64,000 nucleotides of DNA from Phytohabitans houttuyneae (GTDB taxonomy: Bacteria; Actinomycetota; Actinomycetes; Mycobacteriales; Micromonosporaceae): assembly GCF_011764425.1 (NCBI RefSeq), contig NZ_BLPF01000002.1:682997-746996 (forward strand), in the 5' to 3' direction. A model generated the notes under the pieces. The model ran no database searches. It had not been told where the DNA came from and saw nothing but the letters and a program-made list of their open reading frames with translations. Both the position numbers and the translations under genes were made by a program. This document shows, one piece after another, positions 24,660-34,300 of this stretch (positions are counted from its first letter, which is position 1; each line of letters starts with the position of its first letter).

Positions 24660-25903
24660 GGATCGTCGACGCGGTGGTCACGCCGATCGCGTTTCCCGAC
24701 CCGCCGCTGCTGAACTCCGCGGGCGTGCACGAGCCGTGGGCGCTGCGCACGATCGTCGAGCTCTCCTGCGGCGACGGCCTCATCGGCCTGGGGGAGACCT
24801 ACGGCGACGCGCCGCACCTCGAACTTGTACGTAAGGCCGCGGTGGCGCTCGCCGGCGCCGACCCGTTCGATCTCACCGCGATCCGCCGGACGGTGACGGT
24901 CGCGGTGGCCGGGCAGGACGCCGCCGACCGGCACGGGCTGACCGGCCTGCCCGACACGGTGGCGAAGGTGTTCGCGCCGTTCGAGGTCGCCTGCCTGGAC
25001 CTGCAGGCGCGGTCGATCGGAAGGCCGGTGTACGCGCTGCTGGGCGGGCGCTGCCGGGACTCGGTCGCGTTCTCCGCCTACCTCTTCTACAAGTGGGCCG
25101 GCCACCCCTCGGCGCCGCCCGACGCGTTCGGCCCGGCGCTCGATCCGGACGGGATCGTGGCGCAGGCGCGGATGCTCGTCGACCGGTACGGGTTCCGGTC
25201 GATCAAACTCAAGGGCGGCGTCTTCGAACCGGGGGCCGAGGTCGAGGCGATCCAGGCGCTGCGCACCGCCTTTCCGGAGCATCCGCTGCGGCTCGACCCC
25301 AACTGCGCCTGGTCGGTCGCCACGTCGCACTCGGTCGCCGCGTCGACGGCCGGGCTGCTGGAGTACCTCGAAGACCCGACTCCGGGCATCGAAGGCATGG
25401 CCGAGGTCGCCCGGGAGGCGGCGATGCCGCTGGCCACGAACATGTGCGTCGTCCGCTTCGCCGACATCCGACCCGCGTTCACCCAGGGCGCGGTCGGTGT
25501 CGTGCTCGCCGACCACCACTACTGGGGCGGCTTGCGCGCCTCGGCCGACCTGGCCCGGATCTGCGACACGTGGGGCGTCGGCGTCTCGATGCACTCCAAC
25601 AGCCACCTCGGGATCAGCCTCGCCGCCATGGTCCAGCTCGGCGCCGCCCTGCCCAACCTCACGTACGCGGCGGACACGCACACCCCCTGGCAGGATGGGC
25701 TCGACGTCGTCACCGCGCCACTGCCCATTGTGGATGGAGCGGTCGCGGTGCCGGACGGGCCGGGCCTCGGCGTCGAGCTGGACCGCGACACGCTGGCCCG
25801 CCTGCACGAAAACTACCTGCGCTGCGGGGTGCGGGTCCGCGACGACACCGCGTACATGCGCACCTTCGATCCGGCGTTCCGGAAGCTGCGCCCGCGGTGG
25901 TGA
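24656..25903 (+). CDS. gudD: Glucarate/galactarate dehydratase, enolase superfamily
   Basis: A 415-residue mandelate-racemase/enolase-type enzyme. The general-base pair is SIKLKGG (K184, K186), the metal ligands sit in LRLDPNCAWS, YLEDPTPG and the following strand, and SMHSNSHLGISLA is the glucarate-dehydratase form of the catalytic His region. It would dehydrate the aldarate made by Udh to 5-dehydro-4-deoxyglucarate. Glucarate versus galactarate preference is not decidable. ATGA overlap with kdgD indicates coupled translation. Confidence 0.82.
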   Translation: MRIVDAVVTPIAFPDPPLLNSAGVHEPWALRTIVELSCGDGLIGLGETYGDAPHLELVRKAAVALAGADPFDLTAIRRTVTVAVAGQDAADRHGLTGLPDTVAKVFAPFEVACLDLQARSIGRPVYALLGGRCRDSVAFSAYLFYKWAGHPSAPPDAFGPALDPDGIVAQARMLVDRYGFRSIKLKGGVFEPGAEVEAIQALRTAFPEHPLRLDPNCAWSVATSHSVAASTAGLLEYLEDPTPGIEGMAEVAREAAMPLATNMCVVRFADIRPAFTQGAVGVVLADHHYWGGLRASADLARICDTWGVGVSMHSNSHLGISLAAMVQLGAALPNLTYAADTHTPWQDGLDVVTAPLPIVDGAVAVPDGPGLGVELDRDTLARLHENYLRCGVRVRDDTAYMRTFDPAFRKLRPRW

Positions 25904-26994
25904 CCCTCAGCGGCCACGCGTACTGCTGGGATGTGCTCGGCGACCCGGCGTTCGCGGACCGGGCCGCCGACCTCGGCCTCGACTTCGTCACCCTCGCCGC
26001 CGCGTACCACAGTGTCCGCGCCGCGACCCCGCTGCACCCGCGCCACCAGGTTGTCGACGCCCGGTACGCGGTGCTCTACCGGCCGGTGCGCGAGTCCGTC
26101 TGGCGCGGCCGGCGGCTGCGGCCACTCGCGCCGGACTGGATGGACGGCCCGGACCCGTTCCGCGCGGCGGCCTCGGCGCTGTCGGTGCGCGGGATCGAGG
26201 TCGCGGCGTGGGTGGTGCTCACCCACAACAGCCGGCTGGGCACCGCGCACCCGGACCTCGCGGTGGTCAACTGCTTCGGCGACCCGTACCGCCACGCGCT
26301 CTGCCCGTCCTGGGAGGAGGTCCGCGACTACGCGGCGCTGCTGGCCGCCGAGGCGATCCGCGACGTGCCGGTGGCCGCGGTCTCCCTGGAGGCGTGCGGG
26401 CAGCTCGGTGTCGTGCACGCCGCCCACCACGACAAGACCGCCGGCGCCTGGAGCGAGCAGGCACGGCGCTGGCTGTCGGTGTGCTGCTGCCCCGCCTGCC
26501 GACGCGGCTGGGACGCGGCGGGCGCCGACCCCGAGCGGATCGTGGCGCAGCTGCGCGCAGGGGTGCGAGCCGGAACACCGGTCGACGACGCCGAGACCAT
26601 AGTGGACAGCCGGCTGCGCGCGGCGGAGACGTTGCGTGCCCAGTGCGTCGCCGCACTCGGTGGCACACCCGTGATCCTGCACGCCAGCGTCGATCGGTGG
26701 GCCACCGGCCCGTCACCCGGCCGCGCCGCGGCGACGCCTGGCCGGCTGCTGCTCAACGCGTGGGCCGTCTCGCCCGAACCGGTCCGCGCGGTCCGGACGG
26801 CGGTCCAGCGCGGCGACACGGTACACGCGTACGTCACCGCGCTCGCGCCAACCTCCACATCGGACCTTCCCGAACACGTCCTGCGGCTCGTCGACGCCGG
26901 AGCCAGCGGCATCAACCTCTACCACCTCGGCCTCGCACCACCGCAGGGCCAGCAGGCCATGCGCGCGGTCGCGAAGATACTGGAGCGAACGTGA
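25900..26994 (+). CDS. Uncharacterised TIM-barrel-like protein in the uronate operon
   Basis: A 364-residue cytosolic protein of no known function. It begins LSGHAYCWDVLGD and has alternating strand/helix phrases (GLDFVTLAAAYHS, GIEVAAWVVLTHN, VAAVSLEACG) and a cysteine motif CCCPACRRGW near residue 190, a pattern like putative glycoside-hydrolase-type TIM barrels. It overlaps the enolase stop by GTGA and the next gene starts on its own stop, so it is made with the pathway. A lactonase or a glycosidase acting on imported uronate oligomers are both possible; no catalytic residues could be assigned. Confidence 0.7.
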   Translation: MTLSGHAYCWDVLGDPAFADRAADLGLDFVTLAAAYHSVRAATPLHPRHQVVDARYAVLYRPVRESVWRGRRLRPLAPDWMDGPDPFRAAASALSVRGIEVAAWVVLTHNSRLGTAHPDLAVVNCFGDPYRHALCPSWEEVRDYAALLAAEAIRDVPVAAVSLEACGQLGVVHAAHHDKTAGAWSEQARRWLSVCCCPACRRGWDAAGADPERIVAQLRAGVRAGTPVDDAETIVDSRLRAAETLRAQCVAALGGTPVILHASVDRWATGPSPGRAAATPGRLLLNAWAVSPEPVRAVRTAVQRGDTVHAYVTALAPTSTSDLPEHVLRLVDAGASGINLYHLGLAPPQGQQAMRAVAKILERT

Positions 26995-27485
26995 GCCACG
27001 CCCTGCACGACGTCGCCGACGCCCTCGACGCCGCGCGCGACCCGGTGCTCAAGGTCACGGCCGCCGAGACCGGGCTCACCGGGGCCCGGCTGGCCGCGGA
27101 GCTTGACCGGACCACCGGCCAGCTGCGCCTGCTCGGCGAGGCCGCCGCCGGCGCCCGCCAGCTGATCCGCTCACCACGGGCCGCGCCGGACGGTGCCGAC
27201 ATCACCCGGGTACAGGTGCCGATAGGCCCGGTGGCGGTGTTCGCCGCGCCCAACTTCCCGCTCACCTTCGGCGTGCTCGGCGGCGACACCGCGTCCGCCC
27301 TGGCGGCCGGCTGCCCGGTCGTCGTCAAGGCCCATCCCGCGCAGCCCGAAACGGCCGACCTGCTCGCCGGCATCGCCGCCACCGTCCTCACCCCGGACAC
27401 CTTCCGGCTCGTCCACGGCGGCCCGGACGCGTCGCTCGCGCTGGTCCGCGACCCGGCCATCCGGGCCGTCGCCTTCACCGGATAA
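26991..27485 (+). pseudogene. Truncated 2-oxoglutarate semialdehyde dehydrogenase
   Basis: The first 164 residues of an aldehyde dehydrogenase of the KGSALDH class: PIGPVAVFAAPNFPLTFGV, DTASALAAGCPVVVKAHP and AVAFTG match the N-terminal cofactor domain. The frame then stops at TAA; intact relatives are about 480-530 residues with GSxxGG following FTG and a catalytic Cys much later, both absent here. No continuation is seen in any frame before the next gene. The operon's last pathway step is thus missing at this locus unless another copy exists elsewhere. Confidence 0.85.
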
Positions 27486-27578
27486 GGTCCTACCCCGGTC
27501 CGCCTAAGGTCCTTCGTGGACGCCGCGTAGGAGATCTTCCGATGTGGAGGCCGCCGAGCCCGTGCGACCGTTGCCGCC

Positions 27579-28271
27579 ATGAATTTCAGGCAGCAAGTCT
27601 CGTCGCTGCGCGCGCGGCTCAGCGTCCTCGTGTCGCTGGCCTTGCTCGTCGCAGCAGCGCTCGTCGCCGGTACGCCGGGCGCCGCCCGCGCCGACCCGGG
27701 AACGTGCGGAAACTGTCCGATCCCCTGGCCGCCGCCGCGCATCGTGTACGTGCCCTGCTCGCAGCTCGGGCCCATCGACTGGTGGTTCTTCAACCAGGGG
27801 CCGCCGTTCGTCCAGTCGGGCGTGCGTTACACGATCGTCTCGTCCACGCCGACCCTGGACGTGGCGTACGGCCGGTTCGTGGAGAACCCCACCGATCAGC
27901 CCATCACCGGCAACTGGACCGCCACCCAGCAGCGGATGGTCACCATGACCTCCAGCATCGCGCTGACCATCGCCGGCAACGGCGGCCGCGCCAACCCGGA
28001 GGCGATCGCGCTCAGCGTCACGCTGGCCACCGGCATCCAGGTCGCGGTCTCCTACACCACCACGATTGGCGTCGGCGCCACCGCCGAGGTACCGCCGCGC
28101 CGCACGATGCTCGGCGAGTACGGCCTGCGCAGCCTGGACATCGTGATGGATGTCCAGGTCGTGTCGATGATGCAGGACCGGGTGACCTGCGCCTACCGCG
28201 AAGGCGGCGCGGAACGGCATACCGCGCACGTGCCAACCATCAACGAGGGCTGGCGCTTCACCCTCACCTGA
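27579..28271 (+). CDS. Secreted protein of unknown function
   Basis: A 230-residue protein with a Sec signal peptide (basic start, VLVSLALLVAAALVAG, cleavage near ARA-DP). The mature part has four Cys, an N-terminal proline-rich piece (PIPWPPPRIVYVPC) and alternating Thr/Ser strands (TSSIALTIAGNGG, VSYTTTIGVGATAEV) reminiscent of beta-rich toxins or adhesins. The family is not recognised. It sits between a truncated dehydrogenase and a GH43 remnant, so it may have arrived with the rearrangement. No good SD precedes ATG 27579. Confidence 0.65.
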   Translation: MNFRQQVSSLRARLSVLVSLALLVAAALVAGTPGAARADPGTCGNCPIPWPPPRIVYVPCSQLGPIDWWFFNQGPPFVQSGVRYTIVSSTPTLDVAYGRFVENPTDQPITGNWTATQQRMVTMTSSIALTIAGNGGRANPEAIALSVTLATGIQVAVSYTTTIGVGATAEVPPRRTMLGEYGLRSLDIVMDVQVVSMMQDRVTCAYREGGAERHTAHVPTINEGWRFTLT

Positions 28272-28424
28272 CGGTCCACGAAGGAGCAGGGCCCCCGGTC
28301 AGGACGACGGAGGCACCTGCTCCTCGACGCCCGCCGGCGCGCGCCCAACTCAGCGACCGAACGAGGAAACCAGGGCGGCGACGGCGAAGATCAGCGCTGC
28401 AGCGGCCCGCGCGGCCGGCACCCG

Positions 28425-28600
28425 CCGCGCCGGCGCGGGACGACTTCGACGACGAAGAGCTGCACCCGCGCTGGGTGTCGGTGCGCTCCCGGCCAGCCGG
28501 GTGCTGGTCGAGGAGCGACCGCCCGGGCTGGCTCACCCCTGCACGCCCGCGGCGGGTCGCTGGGACGCGCGGCCGGGCGCGGATGAGACGGAAGCCGATA
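28425..28600 (+). pseudogene. GH43 beta-xylosidase C-terminal domain remnant
   Basis: The 377 nt between the secreted gene (stop 28271) and the LacI gene hold no intact ORF, but 28436-28540 reads RDDFDDEELHPRW, VSVRSRPAG, DRPGWLT, then after a one-base slip LHARGGSLGRA and a stop. This is the opening of the concanavalin-like C-terminal domain of GH43 enzymes. The rest of the enzyme is gone. An inverted pair GGAGCAGG / CCTGCTCC at about 28281-28325 may be a terminator of the gene before it. Confidence 0.5.
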
Positions 28601-28648
28601 TCCTTGCCCGACGAACGCGGCGCGCTGCCGGTAGGGAGGGGAGCCAGG

Positions 28649-29707
28649 TTGTCACATGCCGAGTCGGGTGAGGTCGTGGCCGACCGGGAGGACCCGCGCG
28701 GCGACGCAGCCCGGCCCGTGACGATCGCCTACATCGCCGAGAGCGCCGGCGTCTCCATCCCGACGGTGTCGAAGGTCATCAACGGGCGCAACGGCGTCTC
28801 TCCGGACACCCGCGCCAAGGTCGAGGCGCTGATCAGCCGGTACGGGTACCGCCGGCCGCCGCCGTCCACCCGCAGCAACATGATGGAGCTCGTCTTCGAC
28901 CAGCTCGAGCACATGTGGGGCGTCGAGATCATCCGGGGTGTGGAGCGGGTGGCCCGGGAGCAGCGGGTGGGCGTGGTGCTGACCGAGTTCGGCCCGCAGC
29001 GCAGCGCGATCCACTACTGGATCGACGACACCCTCGCCCGCCGGCCGGACTGCGTCGTCTCCGTCGCGCAGCTCTCCGACGAGCAGCGCGACCAGCTGCG
29101 CGCGCGGGGCATCCCGTTCGTGGTCTTCGACCCGACCGTCGAGCTGCCCGACGGCGTTCCCTTCGTCGGCGCGACGAACTGGTCCGGAGGCCGCTCGGCC
29201 ACCCGCCACCTGGTCCAGCTGGGGCACCGCCGCATCGCGATGATCGCCGGTCCCGACCGGGTCCTGTGCTGCCGCGCCCGGCTGGACGGGTACCGCGCCG
29301 CCATGGAAGCGGCCGGCCTGCCCGTCGACACCGACCTCATCGTGCGTACCGACCTTAATACCGGGTCCGGCCGCGCCGCCGCGCTGGAGCTGCTCGACCG
29401 CCCGCAGCGGCCGACCGCGATCTTCGCCAGCAACGACCTGCAGGCCCTCGGCGTGTACCAGGCCGCGCGCGAGCGTGGTCTGCGGATCCCGGCCGATCTG
29501 AGCGTGGTCGGCTTCGACGACCTGCCGCTCGCCGCCCTTGTCGATCCGCCGCTGACCACCGTCCACCAGCCGCTGACCGAGATGGCGGTGGCGGCCACCG
29601 AGCTCGCGCTCGCCCTCGGCCGCGGGGAGAAGACGCCGCAGGTCGGCCTCGAGCTCGCGACCACCCTCGCGGTCCGAAGCAGCACCGCACCGCCGCCGGC
29701 CAGGTGA
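28649..29707 (+). CDS. LacI family transcriptional regulator
   Basis: A 352-residue LacI/GalR repressor: HTH VTIAYIAESAGVSIPTVSKV with hinge near residue 70, then the periplasmic-binding-like sugar domain (GRSATRHLVQLGHRRIAMI, TAIFASNDLQALGVYQAA, DLSVVGFDDLPLAAL). TTG 28649 is chosen because GGAGGGGAG precedes it. LacI regulators of this subgroup often control xylan genes; the adjacent GH43 remnant and the GH11 gene at 37376 fit that. It is monocistronic as far as can be seen. Confidence 0.88.
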   Translation: MSHAESGEVVADREDPRGDAARPVTIAYIAESAGVSIPTVSKVINGRNGVSPDTRAKVEALISRYGYRRPPPSTRSNMMELVFDQLEHMWGVEIIRGVERVAREQRVGVVLTEFGPQRSAIHYWIDDTLARRPDCVVSVAQLSDEQRDQLRARGIPFVVFDPTVELPDGVPFVGATNWSGGRSATRHLVQLGHRRIAMIAGPDRVLCCRARLDGYRAAMEAAGLPVDTDLIVRTDLNTGSGRAAALELLDRPQRPTAIFASNDLQALGVYQAARERGLRIPADLSVVGFDDLPLAALVDPPLTTVHQPLTEMAVAATELALALGRGEKTPQVGLELATTLAVRSSTAPPPAR

Positions 29708-29750
29708 CGCAGGGCAAGATAGGGGGTGCCACGAAAGGGGTGACCTCACC

Positions 29751-30467
29751 ATGATTGGCCGACTCAAGACGGTCGTGCTCGACGCGCCGGACATCGCCGG
29801 ACTCTCGGCGTTCTACGCCGGGCTCGCGGGATGGACGCAGCGGTACGCCGACGACGAGTGGATCACGATGACCACCGACGACGGCTGGCGGATCGGCTTT
29901 CAGGCCGCCCCGGACCACGTGCCGCCGACCTGGCCCGATCCGGCCCGGCCGCAGCAGGCCCACCTCGACCTGCGGGTGCCCGACCTGGAGGTGGGCACAG
30001 CGCGGGCGGTCGGGCTCGGCGCGACCCTGCTCAGAAAGAACGAGAGCTGGCACACGCTTGCCGACCCGGCCGGGCACCCGTTCGACCTGTGCCTGAACGC
30101 GGACGATCCGAAGACCACGCTGATGGGCGTCATGATCGACTGCCCGGACGCCAAGGAGCTGAGCGGCTTCTACGCCGAGCTGCTCGGCAAGCCGATCACG
30201 TACGAGGGCGACGGCATGGCGATGATCGGCGCGGACGGCGAGCATCCGGTGCTCTTCCAGCAGGTGTCGTCGTACCAGGCGCCGAGGTGGCCGGACCCCG
30301 CGTACCCGCAGCAGTTCCACCTCGACGTCGTCGTGGACGACGTCGAGCCGGCGGACGAGGCAACCCTGGCCCTCGGCGCCACCCGGTTGCCGGGTGAAGG
30401 GGAAAACTGGCGGGTCTACGCCGATCCGGCCGGCAAGCCCTTCTGCCTGGTGTGGGACGTCGAGTAG
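29751..30467 (+). CDS. Double-domain VOC protein
   Basis: A 238-residue protein with two tandem VOC modules: residues about 5-120 (VVLDAPDIAGLSAFYAGLAG ... LADPAGHPFDLC) and 125-238 (MIDCPDAKELSGFYAELLG ... VYADPAGKPFCLVW). Such proteins bind a metal between paired modules; function unknown, likely small-molecule binding or detoxification. ATG 29751 follows AAAGGGGTGA. It starts 43 nt after the LacI gene. Confidence 0.85.
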   Translation: MIGRLKTVVLDAPDIAGLSAFYAGLAGWTQRYADDEWITMTTDDGWRIGFQAAPDHVPPTWPDPARPQQAHLDLRVPDLEVGTARAVGLGATLLRKNESWHTLADPAGHPFDLCLNADDPKTTLMGVMIDCPDAKELSGFYAELLGKPITYEGDGMAMIGADGEHPVLFQQVSSYQAPRWPDPAYPQQFHLDVVVDDVEPADEATLALGATRLPGEGENWRVYADPAGKPFCLVWDVE

Positions 30468-30582
30468 GGGGTACGCGCCCGGCTCAGGCCGGGGCTGGGG
30501 GAGCTGGCCGGCCTCGATGTGGTCCAGCGTGTAAGCCAGCAGCCAGCGGTAGCCCAGCGAGCCGGGGCGGGACAGGCGGTCG

Positions 30583-31292
30583 CTAGCAGCTGCCGGCGTT
30601 GTCGTCGCGTTTCACTGTGGTCCAGCCGAGCCGTTCGCCCGGTACCGATGGCACCCAGTAGGGCTCTCCGTCGTGTGTGGACAGTTCGGCGGCGTACGAG
30701 TCGCTGACGGCGTACGCGTGCAGCTCGAACCGCTGGCCCGCGCTCGTCTGGTCGCCGACCACGACGCGGTTGGCGCGCCACGTCTGGCGGGCGGCGTCGA
30801 AGCGCAGCGGCTGCTCGTAGTAGTAACGCGTGTGGCCGGGGACGCGGACGAAGAGCACCGCGGTGCGACCTCTCGGCGGCGAGTCGCCCGTGCCGTGCAC
30901 GTCCGAGCAGTTGGGCACCGTCCCCGCGCTGGTGAAGCTGAACGCCACCGGCGGCGGGGGCGCCGGCGTGCTCGGCTTGGCCAGGGTGGGCGTGGGCGTC
31001 GCCGATGGTGACGCAGTCGGTGACGGGGTCGGGGACTGGCTCACCGGCGGCTCGGTGGCCGGTGCCGTCGTCTGCGGCGAGGCCGGGGAGTCGTGGGTGT
31101 GCCCTGTGGAGTCGTCGAAGTCTGTGGCCCAGGCTTGTCGGCGGCGAGCACCAGGTACGTCGGCAGGGCGCCGAAGACGCCGACGATCAGGGTCGCCGCC
31201 ACACCGAGCGCCGCGACCTGGCCGCCCGCCTTCAGGGAGCGCCACCACCGCCGGAAGCCGGTCCGCCGCCGCTCCGGTGTGCCTGCTGCCAT
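30583..31292 (-). CDS. Membrane-anchored Pro/Thr-rich protein (frameshifted)
   Basis: The start (ATG at 31290-31292) encodes a basic stretch and one membrane helix (GGQVAALGVAATLIVGVFGA), then a Pro/Thr linker that runs out of frame near 31085-31100 at a CCCC run and continues in the next frame (PATEPPVSQSPTPSPT). The outer domain of about 130 residues (VAFSFTSAGTVPNCSDVHG ... VPGERLGWTTVK) ends with a Cys and is seen in other actinomycetes near regulatory modules. One base appears missing; about 236 residues if repaired. Function unknown. Confidence 0.65.
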
Positions 31293-31381
31293 GTCGCGGG
31301 CCTCCTCGGTTCCGTGCACGTTGTCAGTGCATCGGCTGCGGCGGCGACGCGCCCGTTCTTGTCGGATGGCCGACGGTCAGA

Positions 31382-34300
31382 TCACGCCGGCGTGGGGTCC
31401 GTGGGGTCCGAGTCGGCGCGGATCGTCCACAGTGTCCCCTTCAGCTCGGCGGTGAATGGGACGCCGCTTTCGAGCAGCGTCTGAGCCAGCGGTGCGGCCG
31501 CTGGCCCGTCCGCGTTGCTGCCGAGCCAGGCGCGCGTGGCGTCCTCCAGCCACCGCACCTCGTCGCCGGTCAGGTCGTCGCGCCGCGCGACGGACGCGAT
31601 AACCAGATGGGCGTTGGTGACCTCGGCGAACGTTGCCAGCCACGTGCGGGCCAGGCGCATGACCGTCTGCCGGATGTCGGGGTCCAGTGCCGGCTCGCCG
31701 ACGATCACTCCCAGGGTGAACCGGCTCTTCGGCGCGCTGATCCGCTGCTCGATGACCCGCAGGTGCCCGGCCAGGACGTCGCGGACGAGGTCGGGCTGCG
31801 CGGACTGCCGGTGGAAGAGGGCCTGGAGGACGAACCGTGCACCGTAAGCGTGCAGCTTCTCCCGGCTCAGCCAGAGCTCCGCCGCTTTGAACGCCCGGGG
31901 TAGCAGGTCATCCGGCAGGTCCTGGCTGCCCAGCACGTCGGAGATGATCTCGGACGCGCGCGGCGTTCCGGCGTACTCGTCGAGCCAGCCCACCGCGGCC
32001 CGAAGCACGCGGCGTCGCGTCCGGGCGTCCGAGACGTGCGGCTGCAGCATCAGGACGATGACCTGGCGGGCCTCCGTGGTGGATTCGAAGTGCGAGAGCC
32101 ACTGCAGCGCCCGTTCCGTCAGCCGCAGGCGCTGGTCGTCGGTGAGGTCCCAACTGCCCTCGTCCGGGCCGTCCTGGAGAACGGCTCGGAGGGCCGCGCC
32201 GGCGGTCGCCTCCTGCCACCACGCGTCCAGCCAGGACATCACCGCGTTGACGGCGGCCTGGCGAAGCGCGGACGGCCGGCGGGCGATCTGCAGCAGGGCG
32301 TCGATGAGGTAGCGCGTGTCCGGCAGCTTGCCGTGGTCGTGGAGCCAGGTTTGCGCGGTGGTGAAGGCGGCGGTGCGCAACGCCGCCGGCAGCTCGTGCG
32401 CCTGCAGCAGCGCCTGGATGAGAAACCGCGAGTCCGGCAGTTTGCCGTGTATCCGCAGCGAGGTCTCCGCCGCGCTGTACGTGGTGGTGCGCAGGTCCGC
32501 CGGCAACCCGGTGACGCGCAGCAGTACCTCGATGAGAAAGCGCGCGTCGGGGTGCTCGCCGTAGCGCCGCAGCCACGTCTGTGCGGTGCTGTAGGTGGCG
32601 GTGCGCAGGTCCTCGGGCGGATCTTTGGCCTTCAGGAGTACCTGCAGCAGGAAGTTGGTCCCGGGGTCGTCGGGATGGGCACGCAGAGAGGTCAGGGCCG
32701 CGGTGAACGTGGTCGTGCGTAGCTCCGCCGGCAGTCCGTCGGCCCGGAGCAGGATCTCGATGAGGTACCGCGCGTCGGGGTGCTTGTCGTGGGTCTGCAG
32801 CCAGGTTTGGGCGGTGCTGTAGGTGGTGGCGCGCAGCTCCTCGGGCAGGTCGTCGGCCTGCCGGAGGAGCACCTGGAGCAGGTAGTTGGTGCCGAGGTGC
32901 TTGCCGTGGGTCCGCAAGGTGGTGAGGGCGGTGGTGTGTGTGGTGGTGCGCAGGTCGTCGGGCAGGTCGGCGAGGCGGAACAGGATCTGGAGGAGGAAGG
33001 CCGAGCCGACGTCGGCGCCGTGGGTCCGCAGCGACGTCCGCGCCGCGGTCAGGGCGGTGGCGCGCAGGTCCGCCGGCAGCCCTTCGGTCTGCAGCAGCAC
33101 CTCGATGAGGTACCGCGCGTCGGGGTGCTTGTCGTGGGTCTGCAGCCAGGTCTCGACCGTGGCGTAGGTGGTGGTGCGCAGGTCCTCAGGGGCGTCTTTG
33201 GCCTTCAGGAGCACTTGCAGCAGGAAGCTCGCCCCGAGGTGCTCGCCGTGGATCTGCAGCCAGGCCCGTGCCGTGCTGAAGGTGGCGGTGCGCAGGCTCT
33301 CGGGCAGGTCTTTGGCCTTCAGGAGTACCTGCAGCAGGAAGTTCGCGCCGAGGTGCTCGCCGTGGACACCGAGCCAGGCTTCGGCCGTGCCGTGGGTGGC
33401 CGTGCGCAGCTCCTCGGGCAGCCCGCTGTCCTGCACCAGCGCCTGCAACAGGTAGTTTGCCGTCTCCGTCGTCCCGTACCGGCTCAGCCAGTCCTGCGCC
33501 GCGGCACGGACGACCGCGACCATGTCCGCGGACATCGCGGGCTGAGCCAGCGCCCTGCGGATGAGGTAGTCGGCGGTCGCGCTGTCCGAGTTTTCCTCGA
33601 GCCACTCCCGGACGTGCCCGAGCGTCTCGGTGAGCGTCGCGTGGGTGAGGTCGCGCCGTCCCAGCAGGTGCGCCAGTACGTAGTTGGCTTCCGGCATCGT
33701 CGAGTGGCTTGCGATCCAGCGCCGGGCGAACCCGATCAGACCGGAGGAGCGGTCTTCCGGTACGCCCGAGTCGCTGAGCAGCCCGGGCAGCACATAGCTC
33801 GCGTCGACGCTCTGGCCGTGCGGGCGCAGCCAGGCGCGGGCGAACGTGACGAGGGGGTCGATGGCGTGGGCGGGCAGGTTTTTGACCTTGCTCAGCGCTT
33901 GCAGGAGGTAGGACGCCCCCAGCTGGGTGCCGTTTTCGGCCAGCCACTCCAGGGCGAAGTCGACCAGCCGCTCAAGGTCGGGGTCCCCGTCGTGGTCCAC
34001 GACGTCGCACCACAGGATCGCGCTGAGCAGAAAGTCGGACTGCGCGTCGCGGGCGTGGAACTGCAGCCAGTTGAGTCCGAGCTGGACGGCGGCGCGGCCC
34101 TGCTCCGGCGGCAGGTCGTCGCGCCTGACCAGGATGCGCATGAGCTGGCTGACGCCGCCAAGAGGGCGTCCGGTCAGCCACGCCAGGGCGTAGTCGGCCA
34201 GTTCGGCGGCCGTGTCCCGGCGTTGCGGGGGCAGGCTGCGGGCGGCCGCCAGAAGCAAGGTGTACGCCTCGTGCCGGTGCCCGAGCGCGGCGAGCAGCGG

